Shown here: positions 1 through 9,574 of the stretch, in pieces | Layout: the number at the start of each line of letters is the position of its first letter | How positions within the stretch are numbered: position 1 is the first letter of the stretch | Assembly (NCBI GenBank): GCA_027596075.1 | Contig: JADGJC010000035.1 | Coordinates: 124,993-188,992 of the forward strand | Length of the DNA: 64,000 nucleotides | Reading direction: 5' to 3' | DNA from: Rhizophlyctis rosea | Lineage: Eukaryota > Chytridiomycota > Chytridiomycetes > Rhizophlyctidales > Rhizophlyctidaceae | Position numbers and translations under genes: made by a program | Notes under the pieces: model-generated | Told to the model about the DNA's origin: nothing | Seen by the model: only the letters and a program-made list of their open reading frames with translations | The model's database searches: none

Positions 1-3000
1 AGCCCCAATAGATCCCAACAGTTTGTCCAACCGGGTCGTGCTGGCGTCTGCACGGCGGTATGGTTTTAGGAGTTCCACGCGGCTGTGGAAGCGTAAGGAA
101 TGAGATCTGATGAGTCTTCAAATGGGCGGGACAAGAATTGGGAGATAATATACGTACTGCTTATGAAACCTATACGTCCCCACCAACTCCGCAACCTGGT
201 TGAACAACTCGCTAGGTAGACTTTCGGATGCCACGATGGTCTTCTCGCATGCGTAGGGGAGACCTATGCGCACGTCAAGGTGATCAGATATTCCATATAT
301 TGCAGGAAGAGGTAACTTGAGACTCAAGAATAGAGATCCATACGATATTCCCCAGCCGAGTTCCACTGCTGTGACACGTGCATGAATTTGATACGTGATA
401 CGTCCAATGGGTTGCGAGGATCGTAAGGCGAGACGATCGCCGCGATGAAGGGTTCGGTTCCGTCAGACCGTTGGAATAGGTTCTATGCCGACGAACAGCA
501 TACAGTTCTTATCAGTCCAAGAATTCTTCAAATAGCCCCTCGCCCTTCACACAGACGCGGCAGGCGAATGCAAAACCCTCCACCACTATACCAAAACGTT
601 CAACCAACCTGATAAGCAACCTCATTCTCCAAATCCCTCACACTAGGATTCGGCTCAAAAGTCGGATGCGAATGATACCACCCAACAACATCCATCTGCA
701 TCCCCTGGAAATGCTCACGAGCCCTCATCTCGCTCTCCGGGTCCATCTCGCACTGCACGCCCGTCGAAAGACTGTTGCAGGGAAACACCGATTGGATGGA
801 GAGGATTTGGTTGGTGGAGTCGTAGGTTCCGCCGAGGAGACCGATGATTTCGGTTTGGGCTAGGTGGGCGTGGAAGTCCATTACGATCTGGTTTGTGGAG
901 AGTACGTGTGTTAGGTGGGAGTTTTTGGAGAGCGAGATCGGGAATACGTACGAGAGCGTTGGAACGGATCTCCACGCGGAAGGGCGCAGGGAGTTCTGGG
1001 GAGTAGCGACGGGTGGGGATCAGACGGAATGGATCATAGGAACCTAGGACGTCTCCTGTGGTATGTCCATGATGGTCGTGTTGGTGGGCATGTGTGCGGT
1101 TCTTTTTCAGAAGAGCTTTGTCCACTACAATAAGATAAACGGGTGGAATGTCAAACAAAAGTTTCTAGTACTTTGCACGACATCCAGCAAGTCGCCCATA
1201 TGATTACGCGCCTTTCTCAAGCTCCTCATCCGCAAAATACTTCGAATTCAACGCCAACAGCCGCCTCTCCTCTCTCGCGGCCTTCCGCGCTTCAGCCGTC
1301 TCCGGATCATCCGCCACGTCGTCGACCTCATCCGCGGTATCTCCAACTCCACCCTCGCCATCAGGGTCCACCCTATTCAATTGCGAAATGTTCGTCAAAA
1401 AGGGTTCAGGCGCATTTCATGCCTTTGTGTGAGGCTACCAGGCCGAAACTTACCACTCGCCATTTGCATTCCTGACCCGCCGTTTCCGTCTCCCCAGGGT
1501 ATCATATGTAATCCACACATCGCTGTAGAAGCAAGAAGAATCTCAATACCACCGCACCTTCCTTCATCAATTCACAATTGCCAGAAACTCACCCAACAGG
1601 CCCCTCCCCCTCCCCCTCTCCCTCACCACCCCCACCCGCCCCCTTCCTCCTCCTCTCCTCATGCCCCACATTAATAACCCCAATCATCTCCAAATAATCA
1701 TGCACCCTCCCGATAGCATTAACATCCCCCTCACCCCTCAACCCGGGCCTCACCGCCGTCTTCGTCAAATACTTCGGCTTCACACCCTCCCAGCACTGAA
1801 TGATATGATTCCGGATCTTGATGTACCGATCTGGTGTTTTGTTCGCGAGTTTTTTGGAGGGTTTTTGGGTCGAGGATGTGAATTGAAACCATTCGGGGTT
1901 GTGTTTTATTTCGTGGGGGTGGATGCGGGAGGGGTCGATTTCGATTTCGAGTTCGGTGGTGGGGGTTGTTGGTGTTGGGAGTTCATCGTCGGGTGGAGGG
2001 GGTGATGTGTGTGACGGGTTGGGGGGAGTTGTGGTGTTTGGTTCTGTTGGTTCGAGGTCTGGTGCTGTTGATTGTGGAGCTATTGATGGTTGTTCTGAGG
2101 GCGCGGCAGCTGGTGCGGAAATTGTGTCGACACTATCGTCGTGATTTCGTTCCATTTTGGACTTAGCGACATCTAAATCCTGATGTGGTAACTCCTCAGG
2201 ACTGGCATCCTCCATCGTAAACCCATGCACGGAGTCCTCCTCCATTCCCATAATGTCCGCCATAGCCGACGCGGTTTCGTCGTTCAATGATACGGGAATG
2301 TCACTTGTTATGCTCGACAGAGCTGGTGACGCCACTATATCGACGCCATCATCAACCATCCCTCCATCTTCACCGTCAGCTTGCCTCGCCTCTCCCTCTC
2401 CCTCCCCGTCTGAATCTTCCCTCGAACCCAAAACTGTAACCGGCATAAGTGTTCTCACATCGTCCTCCTCTGAATCCGTGATATCAATCTCAATATCTTC
2501 CTCCTCCTCCTTTTCTTCCTTCTCCTCCGTCTTCTGTACCACACTCTCCGGCTCCCCGCCTGCAGGTTTCCGTTCCATCGCTTGTACAACTGGCGTTGCG
2601 GGAACGTCTGCTTCCTCCTTCTTCACAACGGGTTTGCTAATAGGCTTTGGCATGGACGGCGATTCGAGCTGTACTCCGGTGGCGGCAAGATGTCTAGCGC
2701 GATTTTTGACCTGCAATGCGCTACGGGTTCCGATGAATTCCGCGATGCGTGTCCATGATCCGGAACCGTACTTTTTCTATTGTGCAGATGGCGGTAAATC
2801 GACCTGCCCTTGCAATCATAAGAATTATCTCCTCTTACCACTCCTTCTTTCAGCTTTGCATCTTCATGTTCCGACCAACGCGTGTTATGCGTTGCAACAT
2901 GAGAAGGATTCGATTCCATTCGTATCTTCTTAACTTTCTTCCTATCCTTTTGGTCTTCTCGCGCCCGTTTGTTTGATTTGGTCCCATTCACTGTGCCATT

Positions 3001-3443
3001 GCTTGGTGCGGACGCGCTACGTTCTGCTATTTCTGAACCCGGAAGTTCAAGTGTGCCCTGCCCGAAGTAGAGTTCCTCTTCCGCTAGCATGTTTTGAATT
3101 AGCAGGCGAGACTGTTCGTCCATATTTGTCAAGGAACCGGGGACGTCCTGGGTTAAGGATGTTGAGTCCCGCTTGGCCCAACGGCACAAGCTGTCCACTC
3201 TTCACTTACTGAACGGTCGAGAAGCCAATCCGGCTCGGGATACAAGTCCAGTAATGCCTCTCTATCCTCTGGTTCGAGCTGCAAGGGTGGACTCAGAGCT
3301 GCGAAATCATTTGTGTCGGCATCAACATTGTTGAGCAGGACACTATCGAGTTGTTGGACGGCCGTGTTGTTGTCTGCGGGCACAAAAGATTGAGAGGAGA
3401 GTTCCTCCTCGTCTCCTTCGATGTCGATGTCGTCTTCGTCCAT
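1..3443 (-). CDS. MYSM1: MYSM1-like histone H2A deubiquitinase (SANT-SWIRM-MPN), 3' end cut by window
   Basis: Predicted nuclear metalloprotease that removes ubiquitin from histone H2A. The ATG at 3443-3441 opens an Asp/Glu-rich N-terminus. A SANT/Myb domain follows ([13 protein letters not shown], then [17 protein letters not shown]), split by a 62-nt intron at 2777-2838. Next come a long acidic linker and a SWIRM domain (about 2000-1680, HPEWFQF-type start NPEWFQF, ending [12 protein letters not shown]). Last is an MPN/JAMM domain (about 1030-1) with the catalytic EIIGLLGG glutamate and the zinc motif [14 protein letters not shown]. Spliced exons beyond position 600 read [33 protein letters not shown] and [16 protein letters not shown], so the gene continues past base 1. 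SANT-SWIRM-MPN order is diagnostic of MYSM1. All JAMM ligands are present, so I expect an active enzyme. Exon ends between the domains are approximate. Confidence 0.88.
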
Positions 3444-3679
3444 ACCGACCGGACGGCGTTAATGATGGAGTGTGAAGAGTGAATTGTGGGAGGTCAGAGA
3501 CTTGGACACGCCAACACACTGTGGGTCTTATGTGGGTCCCACCCCTTGGCCTCAGTTCGCGCTTGAAGCCTTGAACTATGTGGCGCATTGGATATTAAGG
3601 CACAGTCATGGTATTACAGAATAACATCCGGAACACAACAGCAATAATCATAACGCCATTGCATTGGTGGGCATTGCAT

Positions 3680-3770
3680 CAAACGTGGTCGCGCTCACTG
3701 GCAGCGCTACTGTCACAGGTTCGAACCCAGGCGGCCACAACAGATGTTAGACACTTTTTTTTTTTCTTTT
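3680..3770 (+). other. Degenerate tRNA-like / SINE-head sequence
   Basis: A perfect pol III B-box (GGTTCGAACCC, about 3718-3728) follows a 5-bp stem with a 7-nt loop (GCGCT-CACTGGC-AGCGC, about 3691-3707), resembling an anticodon arm and T arm. A T-rich run (about 3753-3773) follows. There is no matching acceptor stem, U33 is absent and the T stem is imperfect, so this is not a working tRNA. It could be a tRNA-derived SINE head or a dead tRNA. Confidence 0.3.
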
Positions 3771-3831
3771 TTTGGCCCTGAACATAATCGAACCTCTCCC
3801 ATGAATATAACCAAATGCGAACAAGACATTA

Positions 3832-4154
3832 GAGAGGTTCTGCACGAAGGAATTCCTTCGCAAATTTCCTTAGTTACGTAATTTTTGATGGCGGTGTCGA
3901 TGCACACGAAGGAATTTCTGTGGGCAGGATGAAGGAAATTCCTTAGTTTCCTTCCTGAAGGGGTTCACGAAGGAGGTCACTTACTTCGTCAATTCCTATT
4001 GGATTTCAGGCCACGAACACGTCACGAAGGAATTTCAATGAGGTTGAAGGGTGCAGAACTCCTGCCACCATGAATTTCCTTCCCAAATTTCCGTCGTGAT
4101 CCTGGTGGTACGGGAACGACATTTGGGAAGGAATTCCTTCCTGCAGAACCTCTC
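3832..4154. mobile_element. MITE with ~42-bp terminal inverted repeats and TA target duplication
   Basis: The left end (GAGAGGTTCTGCACGAAGGA from 3832) and the reverse complement of the right end (GAGAGGTTCTGCAGGAAGGA, up to 4154) match over about 42 bp with about four differences. TA flanks both sides (3830-3831 and 4155-4156), as expected for Tc1/mariner-superfamily targets. The 323-bp interior has no ORF but several GAAGGAATT / AATTCCTTC units, some palindromic, so it looks subterminally repetitive. It is non-autonomous; no transposase is visible in the window. Identity of the superfamily is inferred from the TA duplication only. Confidence 0.82.
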
Positions 4155-4347
4155 TATTGACTTCAACCCAATCATCATTATCATGATATTGATTCCATAT
4201 CATGCATTTTGGAAAAGTCAGGCGGAATAGTTTGGAAACTTGGTAAATATCCAACGCAGTAGCGCATGATCTCATTATGCATCTCGAATGAATATATTGT
4301 AAAGATTTACAAAACGTACAATTGAGTAGAACCAAAAAAATATAACC

Positions 4348-4543
4348 TATTTACATAAAAAATACGAGGGCAATACCGACGGTGGGTGGTCAGCGACCCC
4401 CTTCACCCCCGTTGAAACCCCATAAAAATTAAAAAGTATTTACACGACCCCCATAAAAATAAAAAGCTATTTACACAAATAAAAGTGAGGGCAATACCGA
4501 CAGTGGGTGGCCAATGACCCCCTCACTCCCGTTGAAACCTTCA
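4348..4543. repeat. Direct repeat, two ~77-bp units
   Basis: Units at about 4348-4426 and 4467-4543 share CTATTTACA, GAGGGCAATACCGAC, GTGGGTGG and CCGTTGAAACC, with an A/T-rich CATAAAAAT joint between them. Each unit contains a weak palindrome around GTGGGTGG/CCCCCTCAC. Weaker echoes (ATACCCACATTGAG at about 4562; CCGGTTGAGACC at about 4679) suggest an older, longer array. Stretch 4155-4812 holds no gene. Confidence 0.6.
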
Positions 4544-4812
4544 AAAAGAAGAAAGATGGTGATACCCACATTGAGTAGTCTCCTGCCCTATTTACTCACA
4601 GCATCAAGTTTTTGCGCTAGCGCTCTAGTGGAAATCGAGCACCAACTAACTGTCAGCCGGGCTAGACAGCCAACACCCCGGTTGAGACCATCACGTCCCA
4701 CAAAAAAACCCTGCAAAAAAAGTCCAAAGGGGAGATAAAACCAAAGAGGAGAAGTACAAAGAGATATGACACAAAGGGGTAGAAACAAAAGGCGCACCAC
4801 CAGACTAGTCCC

Positions 4813-6399
4813 TCACCAACCATTCACTCGAACAATCCACGCCATCAATGGCCCATCAAGTCTGCAGAACTCATCCAAGAAAGCTCCACCGACCATGGCT
4901 TCAAACAGGTCAGCATTAAGCTTCTCGACGGTCTTTCTCCATTGCGGTGAGTTTGGCACCAACCGACTCGGGACAAAGCCCCGGCGTCCCTCATTTGGAA
5001 GTCTGAGGTGGACACTGAGAACGGAAAATGACCGATTGGTCACCCTGCTCCGTTCCTGGTCCAGGTCCGCTGCTGTCACCGCTCGATGGAAGAAAGTCCG
5101 CATCAGGGCTGCATCAAGTACCGCGTCACCAATGAACTCGAGTCGATCTCCATCGTCCTCTCGGTTCAGAGCCCTCCGCAAATACATGCGATCGCCCCAG
5201 TTCCGACCCGTACCGGTAACCAGTTGGTTAGACAGTGGCGGGATCATCGGTCTGGTTTGTTGAGGGTGGTTTCGCCTTGGGATACTTGGTGGCAAAATTC
5301 CCATGATGCCAAGTGCACCGCGGGCGTAGTCCATGTTGACTTCCAATCCAAGGAACCCCAAAAGCACCAGAAGTTGCTTTCCCTCTGCCAAATGAGGGCG
5401 TGGGGCATCAAAGAGGAGTCGGCTCCTCCTTGGATCATCAGTCGGCTGCACCATGTAAAGGCGCAACCGCCTCGCCTCCGCATTGAGCCTTGCCTTGAGC
5501 TTGAGCGCATCGATCTTGTTCGAGAGTTGTCTGGCTCGATCGGCGGGAAATCGCTCGAACAGATTGACGGCGGCGCCCCACTTGTGGATCCCCCGACCGA
5601 GGTGCACAAACTTGGCTGATCCGGGCGAATCTGGTCGCCGAATCAAGTTTGGCAGCCTCAGGGGGTCATTTCCAAGCCCAGCCAATGCTGACAACGACAA
5701 CCCCACTTGGAGGTGTGTTGCCAGCTTCTGAGCATAAATGAGGGCCCGCACGGTAACCATCTTGTCCAGAGCAGCCCCGACCTGCGCGAGAATGGTGTTG
5801 TTAGCCAAACCCAGTGTTTTGACCACGGAGCCGGACCAGCCAGCACCGATGGTCGCAACTCGAGTAGCGGACCAGCCACCTTGAAATACACTCATGGAAT
5901 GTACTTCGGCTGAAATCGTCAGGCCTTGCGAACCTGGCGTGTTGCCCACGACGAGAAGACACGGGTTGGACTTCACCATTTGGCCGACTCCGTTGCTTGG
6001 GTTGGTAACCCGAAGCACAAGTCCTTGAAGATTCCCCACTTGCCCCTGTATGGTAAGCTGCTGTTCGGTAGCTGGAAGAAGTGGGTCGCGCATAGTGAAT
6101 CCTTCTGGAATCGAGGAATTGACCTCCAGAAGGACCAGGCACACTTCTCCCGGCTGCGGCGCAGATGGCTTCATACCAATGCCGAGGTACCCAAAAAGGG
6201 TAGCGGTACTGGCAATGTTTGTGGCAAGCAGGTTGTCCGAAGGAACGGAGAAGGCCGGCACGCATCCTTGCGGAACCGTTGAGAGCAAGTTTGCGTCACC
6301 TATGGGCAGAAGCAGCCCATAGGTGAACGCAGCCCCGCCTTGTGGTGCGAAAGGAAGAATCTTGAGCCGCAACGCCGGAGTAGCGTGCGGTTGCTGCAT
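4813..6399 (-). CDS. RNase III-domain protein with unrecognised N-terminal half
   Basis: Intronless 528-residue protein. Residues from about 400 to the end form an RNase III catalytic domain. The signature DRLEFIGDAVLD carries the acidic pair of motif 1, and ADLFEAMVGGAFLDEF carries the second Asp/Glu pair. All four metal-binding acidic residues are present, so double-stranded RNA cleavage is plausible. No double-stranded RNA-binding domain follows, and no PAZ or helicase precedes, so this is not a Dicer. Residues about 1-220 are hydrophobic, Gly/Ser/Val-rich and probably mostly beta; I do not recognise them. Residues 260-300 are basic and helical (ARQLSNKIDALKLKARLNAE). Lack of introns in an intron-rich region hints at later arrival or retroposition. 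Mitochondrial ribosomal RNase III-like proteins are an alternative, but they lack such an N-terminus. Confidence 0.72.
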   Translation of the reverse strand: MQQPHATPALRLKILPFAPQGGAAFTYGLLLPIGDANLLSTVPQGCVPAFSVPSDNLLATNIASTATLFGYLGIGMKPSAPQPGEVCLVLLEVNSSIPEGFTMRDPLLPATEQQLTIQGQVGNLQGLVLRVTNPSNGVGQMVKSNPCLLVVGNTPGSQGLTISAEVHSMSVFQGGWSATRVATIGAGWSGSVVKTLGLANNTILAQVGAALDKMVTVRALIYAQKLATHLQVGLSLSALAGLGNDPLRLPNLIRRPDSPGSAKFVHLGRGIHKWGAAVNLFERFPADRARQLSNKIDALKLKARLNAEARRLRLYMVQPTDDPRRSRLLFDAPRPHLAEGKQLLVLLGFLGLEVNMDYARGALGIMGILPPSIPRRNHPQQTRPMIPPLSNQLVTGTGRNWGDRMYLRRALNREDDGDRLEFIGDAVLDAALMRTFFHRAVTAADLDQERSRVTNRSFSVLSVHLRLPNEGRRGFVPSRLVPNSPQWRKTVEKLNADLFEAMVGGAFLDEFCRLDGPLMAWIVRVNGW

Positions 6400-7829
6400 G
6401 GCTAAGTCGCGAATGCTGAGTAAGAGAAGAAAGAAGGTTTGTGTGAGTGGTCGAAGAACTCCTGAATGGATTGCATGTCCCCCTCAAAAAGTGACGTACT
6501 ATCCCAACCACCAGAACATAGCAGTCATTCTATCCGGTGAAGGACATAACCCAATCATAACCACCACGAGTATCCAAAAACATCGCAGTCAACTCCAGTG
6601 TACCCCTCAACTCCCAGTATCCCACAATTGACACCCACAAGTGAATGCGCGTGGACTTACCAGGCTTTCTTGGTAGAGATCTACATGTGCGGTGCAAGTC
6701 GAAAAGAAATGAGAGATCAGCACTGGCGCATATTATGTCCAAGTTAGAGCGAGTATCGTACCTTAAAACTTTGAGTCGGTGCTTGATAACTTGGAACCAG
6801 AGGCTAAAGAGCACAGTGGTTTTTGAAAACCTAGACGCGATAGATCAATAAACGTATACGCACCTTTTAGCCGGCATTGCCTGGCTCTTCGTTTTCTGAA
6901 GGTTGTCGTTGTCTGTAAATGCGTGAAAACGAGAGTGAGCGATATGACCACATACTACTAGTGCAATCGCAGTCGACATCTTACCGTATGATCTAATGAG
7001 GTCGTTTGTGGGAAAACAAGAATGTCAATGATGCTGCACGGGAGGAAGATATCTTCCCGGCAGTCCAACTTTCGGACGAAAGTGAAAGAATCACGTGAGT
7101 TGTTCCGGACTTTTTTTCCAAAAAACAGTGTGAGATGTTTGTAGCATGCCATAGCACTATTAGCCATAATAGCATAGCATTATTAGCCATAATAGCAAGC
7201 GAGTGTGTAATGATTTGCAAATCGGCGGAATTTTGACCAGTTCCGCCACCCGCGCCGCTATGGACGCGTTCTATTGATAGGCACATTGACTTCTCTCGAA
7301 ACCCGCTGGCACGGAACATGACAACACATCCAGGTGACACACTCCGGAAATACTATGGAACTCCGGATAGGGTTTTGGGTTTTCCGGCATGGGAGATCGG
7401 TCAATGCGAAATGGGGGATTGCCCTGACGGCATACCAGTAGTTTGTCACCACGATGAAACCCTATGGGATGAATCAGAGCGCTATGTCATATTCCCGGAT
7501 TTAGGCGGGTGTCTGTAGTTTGAGCTTTGGGTTATGGGGTTTTAGGACGGACTCCGGATGGGGTTACGCACATCATCAAACTCCCGCCTTCCGCCAAAAG
7601 TGATAGTATAAACATTGGGCTGTGAAGAAGGCGGCAGTGTGGGGGTTTTGTCTTCTTGCTCATTATACTTTTCTCCTTGGCTGTGTTTTCAGGGTCGTGT
7701 TTCCAAAGTATATATAAAACAAAATCCACCGCAACGGTCGCGCTCTTCTTTCTTTCCTCTTGTAAACGCACCTCGTAAATCACATAGAGATACATAGTCG
7801 ACAAAACTACATAGACGTATCCGTCAACG
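6400..7829. other. Intergenic region, no convincing gene
   Basis: Only short open stretches in all frames. A spliceable minus-strand mini-frame around 6900-6700 (MPAKRFSKTTVLFSLWFQ after joining at 6872) is possible but unsupported. A 22-bp-period direct repeat (TATTAGCCATAATAGCA at 7159-7175 and 7181-7197) is present. The right end carries the promoter of the next gene. Confidence 0.5.
7708..7719 (+). promoter_or_regulatory. TATA box of the 7830 gene
   Basis: TATATATAAA lies about 115 bp before the ATG at 7830. It would place the transcription start near 7740, leaving a 5' leader of about 90 nt. Confidence 0.5.
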
Positions 7830-9065
7830 ATGCCCTCAACAACACCACCTCCCGAATCCCGTCGCGCGTCTTCCACAACCACTGCACCTCAAGAACCACT
7901 TCATACCCGCCGCACATCCGCCAACACAACACTACCCCATGCAACAACCCTCCCACGCCCAACATACATTTCACATTCCCGTCGCACCTCCCAAGTACAA
8001 GCACCTCTCCGCAACACCGTTCCCCGCTCTGGATCTACCCACTCCCTCTCCCCGCCAGCACCACAACCCTGTATTGACGCATATGAGACGTGGATGGATC
8101 TCCTCGTATCTCTGCTTCAAGACGGCATGATGCGGAAGTCCCAACGCGACACCAAACCGAAAACCAATAAACATGCGGCGGCAAAGGTGGCGGATGGGAT
8201 CGTGTTTGGGGTCAGGAAGGGTGTTGGGAAGGTTGCTGGGGCCGTGGAGAGTGTCGTTGGTGCTGTTGTCGGTGGTGGTGGGGAGAGCGGTAATAAGATT
8301 TCACCTGTTTCTGGTGGTGGTGCAGCGGGTGGTGGGGCTGGGGGTACCGGAAATGAGGCAACGGCGACGAGCACAACAGGTGGGAGGGTGGGTCCTTTTG
8401 CCTGGTTTTTGACAATGACGGAGACTGGGGTTGCGCAGGTTGAGGTGGAAGCTAAGATTGGCGGGGAAGACTATGTAGTAGTTCCGGTTGCAGAAGGAGA
8501 GAAAAGTGCAGCGACAGATGGAGATACAGATACACAAGAACACACAGCAAATACTTCACAGGACAATCTTGTGACCGCCTCGGCACCACCAGACTCTCAC
8601 ATAGCAACAGCCGCAGAATTCACTTCAGCACCCTCTTACCTCCAACTCCCCCATTCCCGCACCCCTTCCCAAACACATACCGCAGTCCTCTCGGACACAC
8701 TAGCCAACCACACAAAAACCCTCTCAACAGCAATCCTCACCTCCCTAACAACCGACATCCTCCTCCTCCACACCGCAATTCTCATTTCCCCTCCACCCTC
8801 AACCACTTCCTCTCTCCAACAACCTCCCTCCTACCCCCTAACATCAACCCACCGCATCGTAACCGGAACATCAACCTACACCTCATCCCCACTCTCCAAG
8901 CAGGAGATCAAGAATAAAGTCTGGTGGAAGCTGAGGGGTTGGAATGGACGCGTGGCGGATAAGGTTTTGTTTGGTGTTGAGAAGAAGGAGGGTGAGGGGG
9001 CGTTTGTGACGCAGGAGGGGGAGGCCTTGAGGAGGAGGTTGAGGGAGTTGGCTAGAGAGGTTTGA
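7830..9065 (+). CDS. Hypothetical low-complexity protein
   Basis: Single-exon frame of 411 residues that I cannot assign. Residues 1-80 are Ser/Thr/Pro/Arg-rich and probably disordered. Residues 83-100 (YETWMDLLVSLLQDGMMRK) and 355-411 (KVWWKLRGWNGRVADKVLF, then a charged helix) look folded. Between them are a Gly/Val stretch (GVGKVAGAVESVVGAVVGGG) and Thr/Ser-rich spacers. There is no signal peptide or clear membrane span. Support as a gene comes from the length of the frame, the TATA box upstream and the charged, structured C-terminus. Its base composition switches between C/A-rich and G/T-rich blocks of about 300 bp. Confidence 0.6.
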   Translation: MPSTTPPPESRRASSTTTAPQEPLHTRRTSANTTLPHATTLPRPTYISHSRRTSQVQAPLRNTVPRSGSTHSLSPPAPQPCIDAYETWMDLLVSLLQDGMMRKSQRDTKPKTNKHAAAKVADGIVFGVRKGVGKVAGAVESVVGAVVGGGGESGNKISPVSGGGAAGGGAGGTGNEATATSTTGGRVGPFAWFLTMTETGVAQVEVEAKIGGEDYVVVPVAEGEKSAATDGDTDTQEHTANTSQDNLVTASAPPDSHIATAAEFTSAPSYLQLPHSRTPSQTHTAVLSDTLANHTKTLSTAILTSLTTDILLLHTAILISPPPSTTSSLQQPPSYPLTSTHRIVTGTSTYTSSPLSKQEIKNKVWWKLRGWNGRVADKVLFGVEKKEGEGAFVTQEGEALRRRLRELAREV

Positions 9066-9574
9066 AGGGGTGGGTGTTGTCGAGGTTTAAAGTGGGAAGA
9101 TGTGAGGGATTGATGAAGGGTTCTGACATGCATTAGACCTATACGTATGTTGATAGTATAATTATGGATTGCAAATTTGAGAAATATATGTTTTATTGTC
9201 CGCTGTGTCATGTTTTTATCGACATCCTTTGTTCCGTGCTTTTTGAGAGCCAATGTACGTGCAGTAGCTTGGAGAAATTTCTCGATCATAGACAATCCAA
9301 CTGGAAAGACCTGTTGAACATCAAGTTCATTAGCCCAAGCCATCATCATTTCAACCATCAACGTCTCTACTAAAGATAAGAATCATGCAGTGAGATGAAT
9401 GGCTGCTACCCCTGCACCGACAACAGCATTCTCGGCTGAAGAAAAGGGAAGCCAACCAAGTACGACTTTCCATCAACGGATATAGCAAGAATCATTTACC
9501 ATTTACCATACGATGGCTGATGTCTCGCATAACAAAATTGCGATTGGATCAATATATTACTTCCTTTTTGAAGT
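9066..9574. other. Intergenic, convergent gene ends
   Basis: Lies between two convergent genes. It is A/T-rich with no coding potential; it should hold both 3' UTRs and polyadenylation sites. Confidence 0.5.

Noticed and set aside
2253..2933. 226-residue plus-strand open frame, Ser-rich
   Set aside because: Antisense of the acidic linker of the MYSM1-like gene; Ser runs are the complement of Glu/Asp codons.
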